20,577 nucleotides of DNA. Source: Pseudomonadota bacterium (GTDB lineage: Bacteria > Pseudomonadota > Alphaproteobacteria > UBA8366 > JADFVY01). The position numbers and the translations under genes were made by a program. Shown here piece after piece: positions 5,429 through 11,785 of the stretch. The stretch spans positions 1 to 20,577 of the forward strand of contig JADFVY010000108.1 in assembly GCA_015222795.1 (NCBI GenBank). Reading direction: 5' to 3'. Position 1 is the stretch's first letter. Every line of letters begins with the position of its first letter. The notes beneath the pieces were generated by a model. The model searched no databases, was not told the origin of the DNA, and worked only from the letters and a program-made list of their open reading frames with translations.

Positions 5429-6786
5429 TACGTCGAATCCGTCATGCGGTTGTTACGCCGCCGCCGAAAGGCGAAGGCCAGGCTGGTGCGCCAGTTCGTC
5501 AGATTATGAAACGCATAGATCAGCTTGAACAGGAATACCGGGAATCCGATCGGCGTATGACTGTAAATATCGCCGGCCAGAATTGATACAACCGCCGCCT
5601 TGATGCGAAACTTGTCGCTGGGGTTCATGAACAGATGGCGCATCGTCGGTGAGTTAAAGCGATAGATGAACCATGTCACGGTCCGGATGCCGCGCAGCAG
5701 ATACCGTTCATGCAGGGCCAGCAAGGCATTTGCGTCGCCCGCCCCGTTAAGGATTGCGTCCACCGCTTTCGCGCCTGACTCAGCCGATTTCATGGCCAGG
5801 AATACGCCGCTGGAAAACACAGGATCGACGAAAGCGAACGCATCGCCGGCTAACAGGTAGCCGTCGCCATACAGGCGGTCGGACCAGTATGAATAGTTGC
5901 CCGTGCCCTGGATTTCCACCATCTGTTCAGCCGATTCCATGATGGGGCTCAATGTCGGCGAACTGGCGATGGTCTGATGCAGAAAATCATCGAGCGACAT
6001 GTCGCCCCGTGTTTTGAGATATTCCGGCCAGCAGACCACGCCAACGCTCGTGACCCCGTCTTTCAGTGGTATCACCCAGAACCAGCCATGCTCGAACCAG
6101 TGCAGGCCGATATTGCCCTCGTCGCGGCCCTCTGGGCGCGGGACATTGCGAAAATGGCCGAACAGGGCCGCCGCGTTATGGTCCGGGTTGCGCCGCATCA
6201 ATTTCAGCCGGCGCGACAGAAACGCATCGCGCCCGGAGGCATCGATCAGGAATCGGGCCGAGACGGTGCTCTCCCTGCCTTCAATATCCTCAAGAGCGGC
6301 CTGACAGCCATCGGCCTCAAGACGGTTCATCGATGTCACGCGGGTCTGCTGGCGCACTTCGACGCCGCTACGCCCGGCATTACTCAACAGCAGTTCGTCG
6401 AACTCCGAACGGCGGACCTGATAGGCATGGGGGTAGGTGTTATCCATCGCCTCGTCAAAATAAATCGTGGTGTGCTTGGTTTTGCCCTCCTTGTTGGCGT
6501 AAAAATCTATCCCGTCCTTACGCATGCCGATGCCGGCGACCTCGTCGGCCACGCCCAGTTCCTCAAACAGGGGCATGTTCATCGGAAGCAGCGACTCGCC
6601 GACGTGGAACCGTGGATGCTGTTCCTTTTCAATCAACACCACGCGGCGCCCGCGCTTCGCCAGCAACGTCGAGATCGTCGCGCCCGCCGGGCCGCCGCCG
6701 ATGACCAGTACGTCAAAATCGGGGGCAAGGGTGGATTCTGACGACTGGGTTTCGGTCATTCCGTTCATTCCGTTCATTCCGTCCAA
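5428..6786 (-). CDS. Flavin-dependent halogenase-like oxidoreductase
   Basis: Flavin-dependent halogenases use FADH2, O2 and halide to make a hypohalous species that is delivered through a lysine to an aromatic ring. The 452-residue protein has the FAD motif GGGPAGAT (30-37), and VGESLLP (62-68). Lys90 in MRKDGIDF is at the expected catalytic position. It has the halogenase WxWxIP motif as WFWVIP (235-240), GDAFAFVDP (314-322), and the FxxPxxSxG motif as FVDPVFSSG (319-327). These place it with phenolic/pyrrolic-type halogenases rather than plain geranylgeranyl reductases. The start is ambiguous: TTG at 6786 or one of three ATGs (6777, 6768, 6759) inside a 9-nt repeat. It follows the DUF218 gene by 6 bp and is probably co-transcribed with it. 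Xanthomonadin loci carry a related flavoprotein. Actual halogenation is inferred. Confidence 0.8.
   Translation of the reverse strand: MDGMNGMNGMTETQSSESTLAPDFDVLVIGGGPAGATISTLLAKRGRRVVLIEKEQHPRFHVGESLLPMNMPLFEELGVADEVAGIGMRKDGIDFYANKEGKTKHTTIYFDEAMDNTYPHAYQVRRSEFDELLLSNAGRSGVEVRQQTRVTSMNRLEADGCQAALEDIEGRESTVSARFLIDASGRDAFLSRRLKLMRRNPDHNAAALFGHFRNVPRPEGRDEGNIGLHWFEHGWFWVIPLKDGVTSVGVVCWPEYLKTRGDMSLDDFLHQTIASSPTLSPIMESAEQMVEIQGTGNYSYWSDRLYGDGYLLAGDAFAFVDPVFSSGVFLAMKSAESGAKAVDAILNGAGDANALLALHERYLLRGIRTVTWFIYRFNSPTMRHLFMNPSDKFRIKAAVVSILAGDIYSHTPIGFPVFLFKLIYAFHNLTNWRTSLAFAFRRRRNNRMTDST
6754..6780 (-). repeat. 9-nt tandem repeat at the start of the halogenase-like gene
   Basis: About three copies of GGAATGAAC (reverse strand) lie at 6754-6780, two perfect (6763-6771, 6772-6780) and one with a mismatch. 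Each contains an in-frame ATG, giving Met-Asn-Gly repeats at the N-terminus. Because the unit is 9 nt, copy-number change would not shift the frame. Confidence 0.75.
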
Positions 6787-6792
6787 TACGGT

Positions 6793-7473
6793 TTAGCTAA
6801 TGCGCGACAGCATGCCGGGATTCCCCGTCAACCGCGCCACCGCTCGCCCGACATAGTACCAGTTAATCATTAGCGCCTCGAACAGGCTGCGCGTCAGTGC
6901 GGCGGGTTGTCGCATGGATGGATGGTCCGGCGCCGATAAAATATGTGAAATACCCAAGCCGGCAGCCAATATAGAACTGCGGGCCAAATGATAACGGCTG
7001 GTGATCAGCAGTGGCCGGCGGAAGTTTCGGCTGCGCATCAATATGCGTGCATGGGCCAGGTTTTCCAGTGAGTTGCGCGATGATTCTTCGAGAAAAATAT
7101 TTTTCTCGCAGAGCCCGCGGGCCACCAGCCACCGTTGTCCGGCGGCTGCTTCGGTTAGCCCGCCTCCGGTCGCCATGCCGCCCAGCACGATTACCGGGCA
7201 AACCGTTCCATGCCGCGCAGCTTCGCTCAGGCGCGCCTCGAATTCGCGGGTCATTTCACCGCGGTTGAGCCGCGACCCCATTACGAGTATCACATCCGCT
7301 TCGGCCTCGTTGGCGGCCGGCAAACGCGATAATTTTAATACAATTGTCCAGCAAAAAAGGAATGTCAGGCCGCCCGACATCGTTACAATGGCTACTGTGA
7401 GTAGAAGGGTCGAAAGTCCGTCCCATCCCATGCTCGACAGCCATTTCCACGATAGAGTCCGTATGTTATGCAT
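6793..7473 (-). CDS. DUF218/YdcF-family membrane protein
   Basis: This 226-residue ElyC/SanA/YdcF-type protein has one N-terminal membrane segment (about 20-45) followed by the DUF218 domain. The domain motifs are ADVILVMGSRLNRG (about 59-72), a glycine-rich VIVLGGMATGGG (about 94-105), and EESSRNSLENLAHARILM (about 129-146), then ITSRYHLARS. Family members act in the envelope or in cell-wall/lipid-carrier metabolism, with poorly defined chemistry. The ATG is preceded by AAGG. The stop lies 6 bp before the possible TTG of the halogenase-like gene, so the two genes are likely translated from one mRNA. It is divergent from the acyl-carrier gene. DUF218 is not a standard aryl-polyene component as far as I know, so its role here is open. 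Confidence 0.8.
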   Translation of the reverse strand: MHNIRTLSWKWLSSMGWDGLSTLLLTVAIVTMSGGLTFLFCWTIVLKLSRLPAANEAEADVILVMGSRLNRGEMTREFEARLSEAARHGTVCPVIVLGGMATGGGLTEAAAGQRWLVARGLCEKNIFLEESSRNSLENLAHARILMRSRNFRRPLLITSRYHLARSSILAAGLGISHILSAPDHPSMRQPAALTRSLFEALMINWYYVGRAVARLTGNPGMLSRIS

Positions 7474-7585
7474 TGCGCCTTACATGAAAATCAGAATTGT
7501 CCTGGTCGATGCCAGTGGTGGCCGGTGATATGATCGGATATTTCAGTGTCTTGCGCAAACGCAGAATTTGAGTACCAATAGCAAT

Positions 7586-7855
7586 ATGTCGAATATACAA
7601 AGCGAAACAGAATCCGAAGTCGCTGAACTCATTGTCGCGGTGTTGAATCTCGAGATCGATCCGGGAACGATTGATCCGGAGGCGCCGCTGTTTTACGAAG
7701 GGCTTGGACTCGATTCCATAGATGCGCTGGAAATGGCCCTGGAACTGTCGAAAAAATATTCGGTGGAGTTGCGCGCGGACGACGAAAATAATGGCCAGAT
7801 ATTCGCCTCGTTGCGAAATCTTGCCGGTTTTGTCACGGAGAACAGGGCAGGGTAA
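7586..7855 (+). CDS. Acyl carrier protein of the polyene locus
   Basis: The carrier holds the growing chain on phosphopantetheine. The attachment site is GLGLDSIDALEM, with the serine at residue 44 from the ATG at 7586. A TTG at 7568 would add six residues. The protein is acidic, about 89 residues, with the four-helix carrier layout (helix 1 VAELIVAVLNLEI, helix 2 after DSIDALEMALEL). Neither start has a clear ribosome site. It is the first gene of the rightward polyketide operon and is divergent from the DUF218/halogenase pair. Aryl-polyene loci normally have two carriers, but only this one is present in the window. Confidence 0.9.
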   Translation: MSNIQSETESEVAELIVAVLNLEIDPGTIDPEAPLFYEGLGLDSIDALEMALELSKKYSVELRADDENNGQIFASLRNLAGFVTENRAG

Positions 7856-7865
7856 GGTAAGGTAA
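7851..7865 (+). repeat. GGTAA x3 pentamer repeat spanning the acyl-carrier stop codon
   Basis: Three GGTAA units followed by GGG supply both the TAA stop of the carrier gene and the AAGGG ribosome site (7864-7868) of the next gene. Changes in copy number would alter only the intergenic spacing. Confidence 0.7.
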
Positions 7866-7876
7866 GGGCTTTGCGG

Positions 7877-8506
7877 GTGTCCCGATGGATCATTAGAGTT
7901 TTTGGCGCCGTTTTCGGCGTAGGCATGATCCATTATGCCTTTATTACAGAGCATCCCTCGCTAGGATATTATGGCCTGATGATTTTGGCGGTATTGGGCA
8001 TGTTGTCCGGGCGGGTTTTGTTGCGTCTGGTATTTTTGGGAATTGGTCTTTTTGCTTTTCTCAACGCTATCGGTCATGGTGAGCCGGCTGCGGGCCCCTA
8101 TTTGCTTTTGACCGCGCCCATCCTCTTCAATCTGGCGCTGATGTCGCTTTTTGGCGTGACCCTGCTGCCAGGCCGAACGCCCCTTATTACACATTTCAGC
8201 CGGTTCGACCGGCAGCAGACGGCCGGCCCCGTGATCGACCGTCATACGCGCATGGTAACGGCAATGTGGGTTGCATATTTTTCGTTGATTGTGACGGCCA
8301 CCGTGCTGTTGGCGGTTGCCGGTGAGTTCCTGGCGGCCTCGTGGACTGTCACCGTTGTTTCGTCGTCGGGCTCTGTTATTCTGTTCCTGCTTGAACATCT
8401 GTACCGGTATTTCCGCAAGGATGTGTTCCGCCACGCGTCCGTTTTCAGGACCTTGCGGGTCATCGCCCATCCCGACGCCTGGCGGGAAATGATGCGCGAT
8501 GTCTGA
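7877..8506 (+). CDS. COG4648-type integral membrane protein of aryl-polyene loci
   Basis: This roughly 209-residue protein has five to six predicted membrane segments (IIRVFGAVFGVGMIHYA, YYGLMILAVLGML, VLLRLVFLGIGLFAFL, YLLLTAPILFNLALMSLF, MWVAYFSLIVTATVLLAV, TVVSSSGSVILFLLEHLY). It has the LLPGRTPLITHFSRFDR segment characteristic of the conserved membrane protein found after the carrier gene in aryl-polyene clusters. Its biochemical role is not established. I prefer the GTG at 7877, which has AAGGG at 8 nt spacing. A TTG at 7871 is possible but too close to that site. The C-terminus overlaps the ligase gene by 8 bp, indicating an operon. Confidence 0.8.
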   Translation: MSRWIIRVFGAVFGVGMIHYAFITEHPSLGYYGLMILAVLGMLSGRVLLRLVFLGIGLFAFLNAIGHGEPAAGPYLLLTAPILFNLALMSLFGVTLLPGRTPLITHFSRFDRQQTAGPVIDRHTRMVTAMWVAYFSLIVTATVLLAVAGEFLAASWTVTVVSSSGSVILFLLEHLYRYFRKDVFRHASVFRTLRVIAHPDAWREMMRDV

Positions 8507-10154
8507 GCGCCCGGCCCCGCCCCACCCGTCAATCGATCGCGTGACGATGATACCGCCTGACGGAAAACCGGTCGGGTGGGCCAGCATTGCGGGTGAGGCC
8601 CACCGGCAGGCGGCAAGGCTTGCGGGAACCGGCCCGGTCGTGAATCTGTGCGAGGATCGTCTGGCTTTCCTGGTCACACTACTGGCCACGGCATTGGCGG
8701 GTCGGGAGACTATACTGCCCAGCGACCGTTCGCCGGCCAGTCTGTCTGGCATCAGCTCAATTTATGAGTCGGCGCCCGCCCGCTACGACAACGAGGAATT
8801 GGCGCGCGGGGTATCCACCGCCGGCCTGCATGGTGAATTTTATCTGCCCGCCATCTCCGACAGCGATCCGCAAGAGGAATTGGATCTCGCGAGTATCGAG
8901 GATGCCAGGATCGTCATGTTTACGTCCGGCTCGACCGGCAAGCCCGAGCCTTGCGCGCGGGCGCTGTCCTTTTTCCTCAGGGGCGCGGACGCCAACGCCG
9001 AATGTATGATGGAAGGGCTGGGGGCCGGCGCGGGAATCGTCGCGACGGTTCCCCCGTATCATATGTTCGGTATCGAGCTCTCGGTACTAGTCCCGCTGCT
9101 CAAGGGCGGCGCGGTTTATTCGGGACGGCCATTCTATCCGCGCGACATCGCCGCCGCGCTGAACGCAGTCGAGGCGCCGCGCATATTGATCTCCACGCCC
9201 GTGCATCTGCGCATCCTGAAGGAAAGCGGAATCGAGACCCCTCCTGTCGCGCGGGTGTTTTCCGCTACCGCGCCGCTACCGGCGCGGCTTGCCGGCGATA
9301 TCGAGGAAATGCTTGGCGCCGACCTGCGGGAGATTTTCGGCACGACCGAGACCGGATCGATCGGCTGGCGAAACACGGCGCGCGAGGAATCCTTTCATCT
9401 GTTGCATGGCATGGAACTGACACAGCAAGACGACATAAGCCGGATTTCGGCGCCCCATATATCGCCTCCCTTCGTTCTGCCCGACCGGCTAGCGTCAACC
9501 GGTGATGGCGATTTTCGGATCGCCGGGCGCAGCAACGATATCGTCAATATCGCGGGCAAGCGCATGTCTCTGGCCGGACTGAACGCCATTATGGCCGGAT
9601 TGGACGGTGTCATGGACGGCGCCTTTCTGGCGCCCGATGACGATGTCGCCGGCCCGGTCCGCCGAATGATTGCCTTTGTCGCGGCGCCTGGTCTTTCAGT
9701 CGAAAATATCCGTTCGGCGCTGCGCGACAAGCTGGACAGCGCCTTTATCCCGCGCCGGGTTATATTTGTTGATTCCCTGCCACGGAATGCGGCCGGAAAG
9801 CTGCCCTTGCATGAGTTCAGGCGCTTCGCCCTGGCGACGCTCGCCTGTCTTGACGGGGCGCAAAGAGTTATCCGCTATGCCGCCGACGAACCCTTCTTCG
9901 CGGACCATTTTCCCGACGACCCCATCGTACCCGGGGCCGTCCTGCTGGGCGAGGCTAGCGAACTGTTGTGTGAAAGTCTTGGCGGACTGGCCGGCCCGGT
10001 TGAACTGGTCAGCGCGAGATTTCCCGATTCCGCCCGGCCCGGCGAGGATTGCCTGTTCCGCATGGATGCCGGCGCGAACGGCCAGTTCCGCATTGAATGC
10101 ACCCAGGGTGGCAGAACAGTCATGAAGGCCGCCATGCGGATGCTAGTGGAGTGA
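8499..10154 (+). CDS. Fused acyl-ACP ligase (AMP-forming) and FabZ-like dehydratase
   Basis: The N-terminal adenylation domain (about 1-445) has MFTSGSTGKP (140-149), FGTTETGSIGW (280-290), GRSNDIVNIAGKR (343-355), and the C-terminal catalytic Lys434 in PRNAAGKLPLHEF. It should activate the aromatic starter acid and load it on the carrier. The C-terminal hotdog domain (about 452-551) carries HFPDDPIVPG (470-479), the FabZ/aryl-polyene dehydratase signature, with Glu485 downstream. In many aryl-polyene clusters the ligase and dehydratase are separate neighbouring genes, so this is a fusion of adjacent functions. The ATG overlaps the membrane-protein gene. The last four codons lie inside a 36-bp arm of a large palindrome. 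The starter, perhaps 4-hydroxybenzoate, is inferred from the family and not readable here. Confidence 0.87.
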   Translation: MSERPAPPHPSIDRVTMIPPDGKPVGWASIAGEAHRQAARLAGTGPVVNLCEDRLAFLVTLLATALAGRETILPSDRSPASLSGISSIYESAPARYDNEELARGVSTAGLHGEFYLPAISDSDPQEELDLASIEDARIVMFTSGSTGKPEPCARALSFFLRGADANAECMMEGLGAGAGIVATVPPYHMFGIELSVLVPLLKGGAVYSGRPFYPRDIAAALNAVEAPRILISTPVHLRILKESGIETPPVARVFSATAPLPARLAGDIEEMLGADLREIFGTTETGSIGWRNTAREESFHLLHGMELTQQDDISRISAPHISPPFVLPDRLASTGDGDFRIAGRSNDIVNIAGKRMSLAGLNAIMAGLDGVMDGAFLAPDDDVAGPVRRMIAFVAAPGLSVENIRSALRDKLDSAFIPRRVIFVDSLPRNAAGKLPLHEFRRFALATLACLDGAQRVIRYAADEPFFADHFPDDPIVPGAVLLGEASELLCESLGGLAGPVELVSARFPDSARPGEDCLFRMDAGANGQFRIECTQGGRTVMKAAMRMLVE

Positions 10155-10289
10155 ATCTAACGGATGGTACCCATGGGATCGCGTTGCGCGCCACTTGCGA
10201 TGCGCCGGCATCGCGGCGCGACCCGCGCCTTGCCGGATGAACTTGTAAAGCCGTCCCATGGATACCATCCGTTAGATTCACTCCACTAG
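10143..10289. repeat. 147-bp structure with 36-bp inverted arms inside the polyketide operon
   Basis: Arm 10143-10178 (CTAGTGGAGTGAATCTAACG onward) pairs with 10254-10289 with one C/A mismatch (10170/10262). The left arm includes the last codons and stop (CTA GTG GAG TGA) of the ligase gene. The 75-bp interior is GC-rich and has its own hairpin (GCGATGC 10197-10203 with GCATCGC 10208-10214). The right arm ends 9 nt before the acyltransferase ATG and abuts its AGGGAAAG ribosome site. It could be an RNA processing or attenuation element tuning downstream expression, or a palindromic insertion that duplicated the gene end in inverse orientation. Confidence 0.88.
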
Positions 10290-10298
10290 GGAAAGCCG

Positions 10299-11192
10299 AT
10301 GACTGAAACCTGGCAGAAACAGGAAGAGCGAGGCAGTAGAAAGCTGATCCGGCTTATCGTCTGGATCGTGCTGCATTTGGGATATCCGGCGGGGCGCGCC
10401 CTGCTGTTCCCGATTTGCCTGTATTTCGTAATTTTTTCGGTGCGGGCGCGGCGTGCCTCCTCGGATTATCTGGCCCGGGTGCTGGACCGTAAGCCGGGAT
10501 TCATCGATTTATTTCGTCATTACCACTGCTTTGCGTCGACCCTGCTGGACCGGCCCTATTTTCTGACCGGAAAATTCGAGACTTACGATATCCGCGTGCA
10601 TGGCGCGGAAGCGATAATTGAAATTCATCGATCCGGGCGGGGCGGAATTCTGATGGGCGCCCATATCGGCAGCTTCGAAATTCTGCGTTGTCTCGCCAGC
10701 ACCTGCGACTGGCTCGATCTCAAGGTGATGATGGATTTGAATACTTCACGTGGCATGAACACGATCGTCAATGACCTGAACCCGTCTTATGCAAAACATA
10801 TTATAGCGCTGGGTCGTCCCGATTCAGTCATCAGGGCCTATGAAAGCATCACTGACGGCGGATTTGTGGGTATCCTGTCCGATCGAAACGCCAGGGGCGG
10901 GAAATATGCCACCGTTCCCTTCATGGGCCAGGATGCGATTTTCCCCAGGGGGCCGATGATGCTCGCCGCCGCCGCGAAATGTCCCGTGGTCGCCGTGTTC
11001 GGAATTTACCGCGGCGGGCGGCGCTATGATATATATATTGAGAAATTATGCGACCGTGTGCCGGCCGATTACCGCACCAATCCCGAAACCGTCCAGACGC
11101 TGGTCGAGAATTTCGCCAGATTGATGGAGGTGCGTTGCAGGGAAGCGCCGTATAACTGGTTCAATTTTTTCGAGTTCTGGAAGGGACAATGA
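10299..11192 (+). CDS. LpxL/HtrB-like acyltransferase
   Basis: This 297-residue protein belongs to the lauroyl/myristoyl acyltransferase family. It has an N-terminal membrane-interacting segment (about 18-48) and the catalytic H-x4-E motif as HIGSFE (122-127) within GGILMGAHIGSFEIL. Later family features are GFVGILSDRN (about 189-198) and FPRGPMMLAAAAKCPVVAVF (about 214-233). Such enzymes in aryl-polyene loci are thought to attach the polyene to a lipid or glycolipid anchor. It starts after the large palindrome with its own AGGGAAAG site and overlaps the LolA-like gene by 4 bp. A lipid A role is less likely because of the location. Confidence 0.87.
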   Translation: MTETWQKQEERGSRKLIRLIVWIVLHLGYPAGRALLFPICLYFVIFSVRARRASSDYLARVLDRKPGFIDLFRHYHCFASTLLDRPYFLTGKFETYDIRVHGAEAIIEIHRSGRGGILMGAHIGSFEILRCLASTCDWLDLKVMMDLNTSRGMNTIVNDLNPSYAKHIIALGRPDSVIRAYESITDGGFVGILSDRNARGGKYATVPFMGQDAIFPRGPMMLAAAAKCPVVAVFGIYRGGRRYDIYIEKLCDRVPADYRTNPETVQTLVENFARLMEVRCREAPYNWFNFFEFWKGQ

Positions 11193-11785
11193 GGACTTAC
11201 CTGATAGCGATTTTGGGATTTCTCTTTTTCCTGTTTCCCGCATCCCCATCCCAGGCCGCCGAGCAGACAACCCTGGCGCTGGACCGCCTTCCCGAAATCA
11301 TTTCCGGGGCGCCCGATCATCGCGCGGAATTCATCGAAGAGCGGCGGCTGTTGTTGCTGACCGAGCCAGTGCGGCTGCATGGCACATTGTTGTTTCGGGC
11401 ACCGGGCCGTTTCGAGAAACACACCGTGGCGCCGATCCGTGAAGATCTTGTTGTGGACGGCGAGTGGGTTACCGTTTCTCTGCCTGACCGGAACACCCAG
11501 ATGCGTTTCAACATAGCTGACGATCCGCTGCTGCACGGCCTGCTGTTCAGCCTGCAGTCCCTGTTGAATGGCGAACCCGGTCGCCTGTCCCCGATGTTCT
11601 CCGTCGAGGCCTGGGGCGGCGCGGAGGCCTGGACCCTGCGCCTGAAACCGAAAGAGAAGGCGCTGGCCGAGCGCGTTCAGGCGATCAGGGTAACCGGCGT
11701 GTCTCACTGGCTCCGTACCGTCGAGCTCTGGGAAACCACGGGCGATTATCTCGTCATGTCCATCGGGTCGGAGGTCGTTGAATGA
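11189..11785 (+). CDS. LolA-like periplasmic lipid/polyene carrier
   Basis: This 198-residue protein has a signal peptide (LIAILGFLFFLFPASPSQA, cleavage near residue 23) and a LolA-type beta-rich fold. Visible features are a FIEERRLLLLTEPVRLHGTLLFRAPGRFEKHT region (about 48-79) and DGEWVTVSLPD (about 90-100), which correspond to the LolA-like proteins of aryl-polyene clusters. It probably escorts the lipidated product across the periplasm together with the adjacent MMPL exporter. It is coupled on both sides: ATG overlaps the acyltransferase stop, and the stop overlaps the exporter start. It is not the housekeeping LolA, judging from context and divergent sequence. Confidence 0.82.
   Translation: MRTYLIAILGFLFFLFPASPSQAAEQTTLALDRLPEIISGAPDHRAEFIEERRLLLLTEPVRLHGTLLFRAPGRFEKHTVAPIREDLVVDGEWVTVSLPDRNTQMRFNIADDPLLHGLLFSLQSLLNGEPGRLSPMFSVEAWGGAEAWTLRLKPKEKALAERVQAIRVTGVSHWLRTVELWETTGDYLVMSIGSEVVE

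Noticed and set aside
5977..6741. Long forward open frame (254 codons) opposite the halogenase-like gene
   Set aside because: It is the antisense shadow of a gene with clear FAD and halogenase motifs, and its translation shows no recognisable domain.
3902..7542. TGATCGGATATT occurs both in the hairpin at 3902-3913 and upstream of the carrier gene at 7531-7542, suggesting a shared operator
   Set aside because: A single 12-base match is expected by chance in 20 kb. A similar ATATCCGATC also occurs inside the glycosyltransferase gene.
7961..8752. Reverse open frame of 263 codons opposite the COG4648 and ligase genes
   Set aside because: No domain, no ribosome site, and it spans two forward genes that overlap as an operon.
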